This document shows positions 1-12,034 of a stretch of 64,000 bases of DNA, piece after piece. Source of the DNA: Pleurostoma richardsiae (lineage: Eukaryota; Ascomycota; Sordariomycetes; Calosphaeriales; Pleurostomataceae); NCBI GenBank assembly GCA_030052745.1, contig JANBVO010000004.1:806001-870000 (forward strand), read 5' to 3'. The translations under genes and the position numbers were made by a program. How positions within the stretch are numbered: the stretch's first letter is position 1; every line of letters starts with the position of its first letter. The notes below the pieces were generated by a model. The model had not been told where the DNA came from. It was given only the letters and a program-made list of their open reading frames with translations, and searched no databases.

Positions 1-3000
1 AGCGCCGCGCCGCGCAGGGGGAGAGCGAAGACGAGAAGTAGGAAACGACGCCGCGGAGAGGACTCGGGCGATGAGGATGTGGTTTTGGACAAAGATGAAA
101 TGGCCGAAGAACTTGAGGACCTTAGATCCTCCCCGTCGCGCAACCGTGCCCGCCGCACGCGGCGTCGCTCACCCTCAATCGTGTATGAGGAGCCTTTGGC
201 TAAGAGACGGCGTACTGCGCCGGTTGATTACACCATCAAACCCTTGGGTGAACTTGTCGTTGAACAAGACGATGACGATGAACCTGCACCCACTCCGGCT
301 CGTCGCAAAGGGCGCAGTGGTGGGAACGCCGTCTGGGAACGCAACCTCAATACTACCTACGGTCCATTTGGAGGAGGCGGTGGGCTCGGCTCAATTCTTG
401 CGGGTCCCTGGGGAACTGGAGCTACCGGGGGTGTCGAATCCGACAGTAGCGACGATGAGATGGGAGGAAGAACTGGTGTGGGGGGTGCTGTTGGCATGAC
501 TCCTACATCTGGTGCCGCCCCTTCCATGTTCCCCGGCGCAGGACAACCCATCAATCTCGAGGCTATCACAGGCGTAGGTGCCACTCCCAATGTGGGCAAA
601 CTCAAGAACCAGAAGGCCTTTGCGGATGCCGACCCGCTCGGAGTTGACATGAATGTGGACTTCTCCCAAGTCGGTGGTCTGCAAAATCATATCGATCAGC
701 TCAAGGAGATGGTCCAGCTGCCTCTCCTCTACCCAGAGCTCTTCACGAAGTTCCACGTCACGCCGCCCCGCGGTGTCCTCTTTCATGGTCCTCCGGGTAC
801 TGGTAAGACGCTCCTGGCGAGAGCGCTTGCCAACTCGGTGGGCTCAGGAGGGCGAAAGATCACCTTCTACATGCGCAAGGGTGCTGATGCGCTGAGCAAG
901 TGGGTTGGCGAGGCTGAAAAGCAGCTTCGTCTCCTCTTCGAAGAGGCGAGAAAGACGCAGCCCAGCATCATCTTCTTCGACGAAATCGACGGTCTCGCTC
1001 CTGTTCGGTCTAGTAAACAAGAACAGATCCACGCATCCATCGTCTCAACTTTGCTTGCTCTGATGGACGGCATGGACGGCCGTGGTCAAGTCATTGTCAT
1101 CGGCGCTACGAATCGTCCCGATAACATTGACCCTGCCCTTCGGCGGCCAGGGCGGTTTGACCGCGAGTTCTACTTCCCCCTCCCCGACGTTGATGGCCGA
1201 CGAGCTATCCTTGACATTCACACGAAAGATTGGGGGCTCTCTGACGAGTTCAAGGGTGGACTTGCTGAGTACACGAAGGGTTATGGCGGCGCTGACCTCC
1301 GGGCTCTGTGTACCGAAGCTGCACTCAATGCCATCCAAAGGACGTACCCTCAGATCTACTCTTCAAAGGAGAAACTCATCGTGGATCCCGAGAAGATAAC
1401 GATTCATGCTACCGACTTTATGATTTCAATGAAGAAGATGATCCCATCTTCCCAACGCTCGGCATCCTCGGCCGCCGCGCCGTTGCCTAAACCAATAGAG
1501 CCACTGCTTCGCGATCAGTTTGCTAGTATCGAGAAGATTCTCAAGGACATTCTACCACAGAAGAAGAAGATCACTGCCCTCGAAGAAGCGATGTATGAGC
1601 CATTTGAAGATTCAGATCATGGTTTTGGTCGGGAGAACTTGCACCAGGATTTCGAGAGAGCCCGGGTCTTCCGCCCTAGGCTGCTCATCGCAGGTCTTCC
1701 TGGCATGGGTCAGGGATACCTGTCATCTGCTATCCTTCACCATTTCGAACGTGTCCATGTTCAGAATTTTGACTTGGCAACTCTCCTGGGAGACGGACGT
1801 GTAAGTATTCAACATCATGCCATGAAGGACAGCGCTAACCTGCCAACAGCCCGTGGAACAAGTCATTGTCAGTCACTTTGTAGAAGTCAAGCGTCACAAG
1901 CCCAGCGTGATCTATATACCCAACGTTGACGCTTGGTACTCCACAATCGGCACCATAGCTGTCAACACTTTCCTCACAATGTTGAGATCAATCCCGCCAA
2001 CAGATCCCGTGCTGTTGCTCGGCACCACCGAATGTGAGGCTAAAGATGTCGACCAACAAATACTCAAGGATTTGTTCGGATTCTCAAGGAAGAACCTTAC
2101 GGAGATATCTCGTCCCAATAGAGTAGGTCTAAACATGATGCGTCTGTGACTCAATGCTGACCAAAGCAAAGGAAAACCGCACGGAATACTTCTCCAGTAT
2201 CATCGATCATATCAAGAAGAGCCCAGCAGACTTCCCAGATCCTGCACATCGGAAGAAGAGAGTCCTGGAGGAGCTGCCTGTTGCTCCTCCGCCTCCACCA
2301 AGGCCACGGACGAAGGAAGAGATACGGGCCGAACTCAAGAAGGACAGGCAGATGCTCAATGTCCTCAAAGTCCGGCTGCAACCTATCATGGATCAGATCA
2401 AGAAGAAATACAGATCTTTCCGGACTCCGGCTATTGGCTATCATCAGATCCAGTATCTCTTCGATGAATCGGTTCCGAACTTTGTCCGTGCAGATGTCCA
2501 GCAGCCACGACCGTTCGAGATTGCCAAGGACAAGGAGGGCACAGAAGGCCTGCTGGAAACTGCGACTGGGAAATTTTACTATAATTTGGAGACGGTCACG
2601 ATCGAGGAGCGACTGTCCAATGGCTTTTATGCCAGACCGATGGATTTCTACAAAGATATTAAGACTTTGGTGAATGACTCAAGGAACACCGGTGACAGAG
2701 ATCGCATTTTGAAGGCCAATGAGCTGATCAGCAACGTCGATGTGGACATCGCTCAAGTGGAGACGGATCTTGGTGGCCCAGCGGTCTGGGAAGCGCTTTA
2801 TCAGAGGCAGAAGGAACGCGCAAAGGTCGCAGAGGAGAAGGCCAAGAGGAAGGCTGCGATGCAATCCGTCGTCGATCTGATCCAATCGGATGTGGGGACT
2901 GGGCAGGACAGCGATTCCCAGGCTGGCCCGGTCCGTATCGGAGCGCCGGTGCCTCCTGCTGGGCCAGCGGGAACGACCAGCGCGCGCTTTCAGGTGATGA

Positions 3001-3920
3001 GCCCCTTGTCTAACGGGCATGTTGGCGGTTCAGACTCTCATCAAACAAGCAATGGGACTACTGTGCCATCTAGGCGACCAGGAGAAGGAGGTGTGGATGA
3101 CGACAGCCAGCCAGATTCGCAGATGAGACCACCTCCTCTGTTCCCGCAATCAACCTCTATGAGAGCTACCGCCGGCGGCGCCACTCAGATATCGCAGGTA
3201 TCCGCTGTTACGTCTCTCCCCCCAGGAGTATCGCCATCTGCAGTCTTGAATGACGCTTCAACAACCAAGACATCTGATCCGTCTACCAACCGGTCGTCTG
3301 GGCACTGGAGCACGCAGGCAACCAACGGTTACCATGGTGATGCTGAGCATAACTCCCAGATGCCCGACACACAGTCCCCAGCTGGGAACGAACCAAGCCA
3401 AGGGACGTCCAGCGATGGGCAGTGGGCCCACTCACAGGCCCAGGCCATATCTCGCGGCATCCTTCAGCCACAAATGGGTCTGGGTATAAGGAGCAATCAG
3501 ACCAGCCCGACGTCATCCCAGGTGCCACAAGGCCGGCGAGGGTCGAAGTCGCATGCCCTCGGCATGGCTGACATTCTGAACGACCCGGCGTCTGAGCCCT
3601 CCTCGGTCCGCAACTCGGGCCAGTCATCCTCATCCTCACAGATCGTGGCCGTCGTCCATGAGGGGCAGGTACAGGATTTCCTGAGAGAGCTGACTGATCG
3701 CACGTCCGGCTGCACCATAGAGCAGCTCGAGCAGATCAACCGCGAGTTGATGGACGAGATCTGGCGCACTAGGCACGAGTGGAACCGTATGAAGGTGCTC
3801 GGCGAGTTGACCAAGGTCTTCAACGAGACGATCCAGGATATCGAGGCGATGCAGGGTCTCGGGCAGTCCAGCCAGGAGCGGGACATGGAACTCGCTGAAC
3901 ACTACGCATATAGACGATGA
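1..3920 (+). CDS. yta7: Yta7/ATAD2-type AAA ATPase with bromodomain (5' partial)
   Basis: Chromatin-bound AAA+ ATPase; in yeast the family acts on histone H3 levels and nucleosome density near transcribed genes. The frame is open from base 1, so the true start lies left of the window. Exons: 1-1800, 1850-2122, 2172-3920; both introns are 49 nt and phase 0. In the visible ~1273 residues: a basic/acidic N-terminal tail, AAA1 with Walker A GPPGTGKT (about 263-270), Walker B IIFFDEID (about 323) and sensor region GATNRPDNIDPALRRPGRFD; a degenerate AAA2 whose P-loop reads GLPGMGQG without the Lys, as known for this family; a bromodomain-like helical region from about residue 748; then a long Ser/Gln-rich low-complexity stretch and a C-terminal helical segment. 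Family assignment is secure; function in this species is inferred. Confidence 0.93.
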
Positions 3921-4485
3921 TGACTGCCCACGACGGAGGAGATGGGGTGAAGTATAGTCTGGCGGATTAAGGGCCCTAGAGGTCTGTCCTGTATCTTGCG
4001 CTTCTGTCATTTTCGAATCATGGGTGGTTGATAAGGGGCAATTAGCCAAGGGGAGATGACATTCAGCAGAACCTCGGGATGGATTAGGTGCAGCGCGTTT
4101 ATGTAGCTCAATACGACTACTCTGGGGTTTTGGTCGGTCTACTTCATATACAGCGACTCGAACTTGTAGTATGATATTGTGACAGTGTCCTCAGCATTGT
4201 CCGCCAAACGTACCTAACATCCCCGTCATCCCTTTCTTCGTTCGTATCCGACCCAGGAAGCGGCTGTGTCTCTTCAAAATTTCCAAAGAACTCTTTGCAG
4301 GTGGACAATATGTAGAAGAGCAACATTGGGTTGTGATCAGCTCTCATCCCTAACCTAACCGGCTTGGACTGGCGGACGCCCAGCAGTTCCATTCTCCACT
4401 CCGACCAAGGCCGCCAACTCGCGAGCCGAGAGAGCGCGCATCACTTCACGCGTCTGTCAAATACTCTACTCTCCTCCCTCCACCC
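3921..4485. other. Convergent intergenic, yta7 / HSDL2-like SDR
   Basis: Two genes meet tail to tail here, so this should hold both 3' UTRs and polyadenylation sites. Short frames occur on both strands but none resembles a known family. I see no repeat or RNA gene. Confidence 0.6.
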
Positions 4486-5693
4486 TCACAGCTTCGACCC
4501 CCTGTCCTTGGAGCTGTCGTACCTCTTGCCCTCGTCGTCCTGCTCCTTGACGGTCAGATCCGGCAGCTCCAGGGGCATGATGCGCCGCGGCTCGGAGCCG
4601 GGCACGACCGAGTACCGGGAGAAGTCGGTCACGCCGGCGTGCCGCCGCAGGAAGTCCTCGTCCAGCTCCAGCTGCCCGTTGACGGCGGCGGCGGGAGCCC
4701 GCAGGATGGCGAGGACGGCGTCGGAGAAGATGGTCGCCTTGCGGAGGTCCCGCGCCTCATCGGGGTTCTTGCGCGTGAACTTCTCAGTGGCGGCGGACTC
4801 GATGGACTAGTGGGAAGGAGTCAGCACCTCTTCTCTCTTCTTTTCGTTTGCAGGTATCTCCGCGCACCGTCCAAATAGAAAAAAAGCGGAGACTTAATCA
4901 AGGGGTTGTAAACTCACCACGGCGGGCCATATGCTCGTGATGGCCATGTCCCGCAGCCCCTGCCGCTCAAAGTCCATGGCCAGCCCCTTGGTGAGCACAC
5001 TCATGCCCACCTTGCCAATAGCGTAGGCCGTCTTGCCGCGGAAGAAGCGGCTGTAGATGGGCGGGCTGACCACCACGATGCGACCGGCACGGCTACGCTT
5101 CAGGTGCGGCAGCGCCGCTTGCACGGCACCGTACAGCCCCTCGGGGTTGACGCGCTGCATGAGCTGAAATCGCTTCATAGGGGTGTCCTCCACAGAGGCC
5201 CACCATATGGCGCCTGAGTTGTAGACCAGAACATCGAGACGGCCATACCTCTAAGGGGAGTGCGTGTTAGTCATCACTGTCATAGAAGAGCGTTTTGGAA
5301 GATGGCAGGGTTGGGCCACGGGGAGCGGGAGGCTTGCCTCAATGGTCTTGTCAACCAGGTTCTGCACGTTTGCAAAGTCGCGGACGTCAACTTGGACCGC
5401 GGTGGCTTCGCCGCCGGCCTCGCGGATTTCCCGCTCCACAGTGCTGATAGTCGACTGGGGCGACTTGGGGTCCGGCGGGAAAGGGGTGGCCTTGCTGGCG
5501 TCGCTCGTAGATTTCGCCGCAACAACCACTGTTGAGAATCGCCACTTTAGCCTGGAAACCTTACATGCTGTGGTCTTCTCACACAGAGAAACTTACCAGC
5601 GTAGCCGCTCTTCGCCAGGTCGACGGCGATCTGACGGCCGATGCCCCGGGAGGCGCCTACAACGAGGGCGACATGCTGTGAGCTGGTTGCCAT
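4486..5693 (-). CDS. HSDL2-like short-chain dehydrogenase, peroxisomal (ends in SKL)
   Basis: NAD(P)-dependent short-chain dehydrogenase/reductase of 313 residues, closest by eye to HSDL2-type proteins. Exons on the minus strand: 5693-5597, 5528-5338, 5250-4918, 4806-4486. The N-terminus has the Rossmann motif GASRGIG (about 12-18); later come the NSGA-type strand, the SPP segment (VVSPPIYSR) and catalytic Y-x3-K (AYAIGK). Human HSDL2 carries an SCP2 domain that is absent here. The last three residues are SKL, a canonical PTS1, so peroxisomal matrix import is expected. The second intron (5337-5251) has a GC donor (GAG|GCAAGC) and an AG acceptor; it is needed to join two well-conserved segments in frame. 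The substrate cannot be read from sequence; an acyl or sterol intermediate is only a guess. It shares a promoter with the GST kappa gene. Confidence 0.88.
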
Positions 5694-6203
5694 GGCGTGT
5701 GAGTGGCAATAGTGGTTGGTATGTGCAAAGAGGAAAAAAGGCAGTCTGAAGATGCCGACTTCGTTTTCTTTTCCTAGAATCACATATCGTAGACGACGTT
5801 CATAAGTAACGCCCTCCCTCACTGAAGCGAACGTTTACTGGGCAACTCCTCTGTACACATGCTTCTCTCGGCAGTGTTACCGATGATTAGTGAACCTCCA
5901 ATTGCCTTGATGTGGGGAAATCCTGGGGTCAGACAGCTGACGAGCCGAGGCTCCTCGTGGTCTCGATAACGGAGTACTTAGATTAGTAGCACTCTTCCGC
6001 AGGGATTATTGTACTGAGCTAGCACATGTCGGGGAGCCACGGCGGCTATTGCTGGCTGACAGCCTCCCTTAACAGACTGGCCCCTTCAGTAACAACGGCG
6101 GTTGTCTAGGTAGATAAGTCATCACCTCGTCCCCGAATGGTGTTGGTGTTGAGAGAGTACTACATTTCTACTCAACGTTGACTAAACAAGAGAGCACTCG
6201 AAA
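5694..6203. promoter_or_regulatory. Shared divergent promoter of two PTS1-bearing genes
   Basis: These 510 bp separate the start codons of two divergent genes whose products both end in SKL. A CCGAGG hexamer (CCTCGG on the other strand) lies at 5945-5950 inside the inverted repeat GAGCC-GA-GGCTC. CCTCGG is the core site of the FarA/FarB fatty-acid regulators described in Aspergillus; a single hexamer in 510 bp is expected about once in four such regions by chance, so support is modest. No other gene is visible. Confidence 0.45.
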
Positions 6204-7241
6204 ATGGGAGGCAAGATAGACTGCTACATCGATCTCGGTGAGTTTCTGTTGTGGTTTCGTCCAGAGCGACTAACACGAGTAACTAACCTGCCTCGCTCTG
6301 TATCAGCCTCCTTCTACAGCTACCTTGCTTTCAATGAGTTACTTAGAAACTACGAGACACTGAAGGCTTATGGAGTCGAAGTAGAGTAAGGCCTATGGAT
6401 GTCGTTTCTAGAGATTTATGTAGTCCTAACTGGTAGCAGGTTCCACCCTGTTCTCCTCGGTGGCATAAATGCTGGCTCGGGTATGTAAGCCCGCGATGTT
6501 GACCGCACACCTGGAGAACACTAACCCACAACCTAGGCAATAAGCCCCCGTGGACGCTCCCGGCAAAAGCCATGTACGGCACGTACGATGCCCGAAGATC
6601 TTGTGACAGAGCTGGCCACCCGGAGATTGGGTTTCCCGAGGACCTGATGTCCATGAGCCACACTATCCTCGTAAGTTGACCATCAGCGCTGTGGTGGGTC
6701 AAAGCTAAGCAAGGCACGACAGCCCCTACGAGCGCTGCACTACATCAAGCGGCACTATCCTCGCGATGTCTTCGAGACGGCCTTCTACTACTTCTTCGAC
6801 CGCTTCTGGACGCCGCCGCACCAGAATCTCTCCCAGCAGCCAGTGTTCACACAGGCACTGGCAGAGGTGCCTTCCGGCTTCAAGGGTCCAGGGACCGGCG
6901 ACGCGAGCCGGCCGGTCTTCTCGCGGGAGGAGGTGGCGAAGATCCTGCAGGCCGCCTCGACGCAGGAGGCCAAGGACCTCTTGAAGAAGACGACGCAGCA
7001 GGCGCTCGACCAAGGTGCGTTTGGCGCGCCGTGGCTGTGGGTGACCAACGCAGAAGGCAAAGGGGAGCCCTTCTTTGGGAGCGACCGGTACGTTGAGCCC
7101 TATGACCCACGTGGTCGACACTTCGCTGACAGGATCCTTAAACGCCCAAGATTCCACTTCATTTACAATTTTCTCGGTCTGCCGTACCAAGACGTTGCTT
7201 TGCTGCCGCCATCAGGTGGCAAAGCTAGTTCCAAGCTCTGA
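6204..7241 (+). CDS. Kappa-class glutathione S-transferase / DsbA-fold protein, peroxisomal (ends in SKL)
   Basis: Thioredoxin-fold enzyme of the GST kappa / 2-hydroxychromene-2-carboxylate isomerase family, 247 residues. Exons: 6204-6237, 6307-6385, 6440-6480, 6537-6670, 6723-7087, 7151-7241, so five introns, the first after only 11 codons. Near the N-terminus IDLASFYSY matches the family's active-site loop, with Ser13 at the expected catalytic serine. INAGSGN..PPWT and the late motif GAFGAPW, a cis-Pro segment that precedes the C-terminal strand, are typical. The C-terminus is GGKASSKL, a PTS1; mammalian GSTK1 is also found in peroxisomes. It probably conjugates or reduces peroxides or isomerises small aromatics using glutathione; the substrate is unknown. 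Its divergent neighbour is another SKL protein. Confidence 0.9.
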
Positions 7242-7400
7242 GCAAGAGGACGCGGCGGGGATAATGAGAGCCATTTTGCACACCGTAGCCTTTCATCCTA
7301 TTGGGGTATCTTGTGTGTCCTCCTTTTCTATAACCATCGCACCGCCAGTAAGATACGCCATGATTTGAATCTATTGCAGGGGAGACAACCTGCCCACCCC

Positions 7401-8479
7401 TTATACCTTGCCAGCAAGACGCACTCTCCTCGCGTCCTCCTCCCTCCTGGCTTCGCTCCGCGCAAGGAACTGCTGTCGCTCGGCGAACGACCCCTTCGAC
7501 TTGCCCGCGAGCTCCAGCTCGTCCTTGATACCCTCCTTGTCCACGAAGCCCGCCCAGTCCATGCGGCTCTTCTCGACCGTATTGAGCTTCTTGGCCTCCT
7601 TGGCCATTTCTCGCGCTCGCATCCGCACTGCCACACCCAGATTGAGGTCAGCCCGCTGCAGGACCTGGTCCGTGATCGGCTCGAACGCAGACCGGAACGC
7701 CTTCCGCGGTACATGTTTAGGCGCGGCATCGTCGTCTGCCGCGTCTGGGTCGGTGCTCTCTCCTAGGGAGGCAAGATATAACTTTGCCTCCGCCGATTCC
7801 CGCGCCACAAGCTTCTCCTCTGTGTGCACCTTGCCCGCGAAGTTGTATGTCCGCTTGATCTTGATCATCTCGGCGGGCTCCTTCTCTGTACCTTGTCTGT
7901 CATGACCGCTGTCCCGTCCCTCGTCTGCCTCAGCCCCTGCGCCGTCGGCTCCGTCCTCACTTGGCTTCTCGAGACCATCTGACCTAGTCGGGACGACAGG
8001 GGCTGTCGTCATTTGTGCCCAGAGGGCGTCCACATCTACAGTGACCGGCCCACTAGCAACCTGCGCTTTGCGCTCCGCCTTTCTGCAAATTCGTTGTTAG
8101 CCCTTCCTCGAGGTAGCTTGTAGGAATCTGAGGCCCCAAGGAGGAGACAAGAGACTTACTCGGCTGCGCGCATGCTGCGCGTCTTGACCAGGCCGCCCTC
8201 CCCGCCCTCGTCATCATCTGCGCCGCCATCCTTGTGCTTGTCCTTTCTCCTCCGCTTCTTGCCCTTCGATATGACAGCCTCATCTCCAGAATTCTCGAAT
8301 CCCGCATCGTCCGCAGCATCCTCAGTCGGTCGTTTCCTCTTGCCTGCGGCCGGGGTGGCGGCAGAGGTATCGTCGCCGCCCTCGTCATCGGAGGACTCAG
8401 GCCCGGGAGCATCATCGGGCGCGAAGTCAGAGTCTTCGGACGACGCGTAGTCTTCGTCGGGTATGAGTTCTGGAGGCAT
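7401..8479 (-). CDS. swc5: SWR1-complex subunit Swc5 (BCNT/CFDP1 family)
   Basis: Component of the SWR1 remodeler that exchanges H2A for H2A.Z in nucleosomes. Exons: 8479-8160 and 8082-7401, giving 333 residues. The N-terminal ~105 residues are highly acidic (runs of Asp/Glu and Ser) with interspersed Lys/Arg-rich blocks such as KGKKRRRKDKHKD, fitting histone binding and nuclear import. The C-terminal ~80 residues form the BCNT domain: KLNTVEKSRMDWAGFVDKEG is the recognisable signature, followed by a charged helix. The middle contains IKIKRTYNFAGKVHTEEKLV, also conserved in the family. The start codon follows an open divergent promoter shared with the snx41 gene. Confidence 0.92.
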
Positions 8480-9149
8480 GATGGGCGGAGTGCTGTTGTT
8501 TCTCAGGGTTTACGCTCCGCGTGTTGGACAGGTGAAGGTACCTTAGGTTGTGAGGATTAGGAAGGTGCCGGTGCACGAAAAGCTGAGCACACCGGATATA
8601 GCGATTTTCAGGTACTATGCAGTGTAGGAATCAAGTTACGGTTGCGGACGTCCCTTTTTAGCAAATAAACGCTAAGTTAGCGAGTGGCAGGCAGACACCA
8701 TCGAGTGTTAGTGTTGCACGACCTGGGAAAGGTACCTGCCTAAGAGGCCCGTGCACCCATGCTTCGTCATTCCTTACCAGTTACCGGCGCAGCCCAGCAC
8801 ACAAGCTCCCACATCACAACCTCACCTCGGTGAAGCAGCCTCTCCGCGACCTCTGACGACCGACGCCTTGAGTTTGCCCGAGATCTGGCGCCCATCAAAG
8901 ACCTGATCCTGAACACATGTTGGCATTGTAGGCATTGTTTGCTTGGCCACCTCGAATGCGACGAACCTTACAGCTCCTCAGACCCAACCCCGCCTACGCC
9001 GCCTCCGGTTGCCACCCATCTCCGGCGAGCTGCGGATCGTACCGAGAAAGTCTGTATCGACAAGCATCTGCGAGCACACCGTGCTTTGATCTATCTTTGT
9101 AGTCGCGTAGAGCCGCTGTTCCGGCGCGCGACCTGCAGGAGCACGTATC
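8480..9149. promoter_or_regulatory. Divergent promoter swc5 / snx41
   Basis: 670 bp between two divergent start codons, so it must carry both promoters and leaders. The stretch around 8820-9000 is pyrimidine-rich on the plus strand, as usual for leaders in these fungi. No further gene or RNA is seen. Confidence 0.5.
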
Positions 9150-11296
9150 ATGTGGAACGACGAGGACAACAACCCGTATGGGAGCAGCTTTGATCGGAGG
9201 GACTCCTTCACTTCCTCAACTGCCAACCCCACCTCCCCTACCACACGTGAGTGTGAGTCTTTACTCTTCAGCCATTTGGCAATGACGATTTCACGATGTG
9301 GAAATCCATAGCTTTGGATTCCTCGGACGATGAAGCTGACGCCGAGTGGGACATTGTAGACCCTCGTTTCGACGCACCGCAGACCCCGTCTTCCACCGGC
9401 GACGAGGCACCACCTCCTTCTACCGCTTACGGCAGAGATGCTGGCGATGCCGAAAGCGAGGAAGAATCCGATGCACAAACTCGGGGTGAGCTTGCCCCGA
9501 GGCGGAAGCCAGGCGGGTATGATAGCCGCATCGAGCAGATCCTCTACGAAAACCCCGAACTCCCCATCTTGATCACAGATGCCGGTAAGAGTCTAGAGAG
9601 CGGAGGAAGGTTTATCGTCTACACCATACGAACTGGGGTATGTGCTTCCCCGTGGGTCCGAGCCAGCTTCTGATCTCAAGCTCACCGTCTCTAGGATCTG
9701 GAAGTGCGCAGACGATACTCCGAGTTCGCATCTCTCAGAGATGCTTTAACCAGACTTCACCCTACCCTGATCATTCCCCCAATTCCAGAGAAGCACACCA
9801 TGGCGGACTATGCGGCGAATCCTACCAGCGCAAAACAGGACCAGCAGATTATTGATTTGCGCAAGCGCATGCTCGCGGTCTTTCTGAACCGTTGTCGGAG
9901 GATGGAGCAGGTCCGAACGGACGGAGTCTGGTGGCGCTTCCTCGATCCCAATGCTAGCTGGGTATGCTACGATGCCATTCTGTAATGGTCTTGCGACTGA
10001 CATTTTCTAGAACGAAGTCTTGCACTCGCACCCTATAGCGTCTATCCCTAAGTCCATCCTGAAGGCGCCTCCGTTGGATCCTGCCAACCCAACTCCTGCG
10101 CATAACTATCTTCCCGTACCGGCGAACTCCGCCAAGCTGAAGGCGGGCGGCGGCGTAGCTCCGAGCGTTGAGAGCGCTTTCGGGAGTGGCGCTGCACAGG
10201 GCCTGGGGAGGTTTCCTCCAGAGTCTGCCGCACTCAGTGAACAGGAATTGGATGCGTACTTCCTCGCCTTCGAGGCCTCCATCAAGGATCTAGAGCAGCT
10301 GCTTATGGGGCCGATGGAGAAGGTGAACCGGCGGACACTCAGCCACTTGTCTTCGCTTGCCTCGGATCTCTCAGAACTTGGCGCTAAATATAACGCCTTT
10401 GCGCTTTCGGAGCAGGCGCCGTCCCTAGGCCCCGCGATTGAGAGAGTCGGACAGGCGGCGGATATGTCATACATCGCAACAGAGGAGTTGTCAAGCTCGC
10501 TAGGAGCTAGTTTCGCAGAGCCGATGAGGGAGCATGCGCAGTTCGCCGTTGTTGTCCGCAACGTCCTGAAATATCGACTCCTCAAGCGGGTCCAGCAGGA
10601 GATGACCAATGACGAACTGAACAAGAAGCGTCTCCTCCTGGATCAGCTAGAGCGAAGCGAGGCGGAAGCACGGCGCATCGACCAATACCTTAGCAGCAGC
10701 CAGCAGATCCAGCCTCCCCGACGATCCACCAGTATGAGAGAGCCGCCGACTCAGCATCGCAGAGATGGCAGCCAGGAGGACACCGCATCCATTGACTCTG
10801 ACTTCCCGCCCACTCACGGTGACATATCATCCGCCCCGTCAGCAAAGATCGGCACCCCTGAGAGGTCCAACAGCACGCCGGGCCATAAGAAGGCGGCAAG
10901 CGGCAACTCGATAACGGGCAGGATCTTCGGGCCTATACGCCACGCGGTACAAGGCGTTGTTGATGTCGACCCGGAGAGGACTCGGCGGGATACGATCGGC
11001 AAGACTCGTGAGACGATCACCCAGCTCGAGCAGGCGCAGGTCGCCGCAGCACAAGATGTTAAGGATGCCAGTGCGAGCATTCTCAAGGACCTCAAGAGGT
11101 TCCAGAGGGAGAAGGAAGACGATTTGAAGCGATACATGGTAAGCAGCAACGATGGTACCCTGGCTTTTCGTGTCGCGTTTCATACTAACACCCCGAGTAG
11201 CTGGCATACGCCAAGAGCCAGATCGAGTGGGCCAAGAAGAACAAGGAGACGTGGGAGGAGGCGAGGGCCGAGGTTGATAAGATCGACGAGTCGTAG
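9150..11296 (+). CDS. snx41: PX-BAR sorting nexin Snx41/Atg20
   Basis: Endosomal sorting nexin of 637 residues that works in retrieval from endosomes and, with Snx4/Atg24, in selective autophagy. Exons: 9150-9246, 9312-9637, 9695-9961, 10011-11138, 11201-11296. The start MWNDEDNNPYG is the conserved Snx41 opening. The PX domain lies at about 105-230: RRRYSEF is the phosphoinositide-binding motif (Arg-Tyr) and PPIPEKH the proline loop. The remainder is a long helical, dimerising BAR-like region interrupted by a low-complexity Ser/Pro segment (about 430-520) and ends with an amphipathic helix, as expected. The first intron offers two tandem GTGAGT donors six bases apart. Assignment to Snx41 rather than the paralogue Snx42 is by overall look; in many filamentous fungi one gene serves both names. 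Confidence 0.86.
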
Positions 11297-12034
11297 AGCG
11301 ACTAGTTCGACAACGAAGTCTCCGGTGTCGTAGATGATGGATTGACCTCACTGCACCCTGTCTACCAAGACGATAGGTTAATAGGTGCTGTTGCTTAATT
11401 GTATAAGTTCACAAGCCGGTAGCTGAATAGAGGCCTGTTACCGTTTAATCGACCAACTAGAAGCCGTACCATTTTCCTAATGGAGACGACCCACATGCTT
11501 CCATCACGGGGAGTCCATAATATACCAACCACTAACAGCCTATTAAGCTCAGTAGACACTGGATGCGGATTCGCCCGCTCCGAATGAAGCTTCCATACAG
11601 TAGTCCCGTAAATGTCTGGGAAATTAAACTAACAGTGAAACCCATGGTTACAAAAAGGAGAAGATGTTTTGCCTTCTCCAGTGTTCTTTCTACTCCCGCG
11701 TTCCTCTTGACCGTCACTTCCTTAGGACTTATTGAACTATGTCCTCGCTTTAACCCTAACCCTCTTTTATGCGATCCGTCGATAAGATAAGCAGGTCGGC
11801 CTCTTTGACAGACGGCTTCATCGACTGTTCCTCTTGTCGCATTCCATCAACCATACTTTGTTCGTTCCGCTGCGTCCTGCCCGCCACAAGCGACACTCCT
11901 TGAAGCGGAATTTTGCCTCGGAATATGTCGCCCTGCCGGCGCGCACAACCAGAAAGGACCTTGGTGGCATAAAATAGCAAACATTGTTTGGGGACACAGG
12001 GAACATACACGGCCGAGTACAGAATACCCTCGAC
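11297..12034 (+). promoter_or_regulatory. Region upstream of the capping enzyme gene, with telobox
   Basis: Holds the 3' end of snx41 and the promoter of the guanylyltransferase gene. At 11752-11763 it has AACCCTAACCCT, two telomere-type units, 270 bp before the start codon; such teloboxes are known promoter elements of growth and translation genes in fungi and plants. No open frame here resembles a protein family. Confidence 0.5.

Noticed and set aside
8939-9193. 84-codon plus-strand frame overlapping the sorting nexin start
   Set aside because: It is in a different phase from the conserved MWNDEDNNPYG start and has no similarity to a known family.
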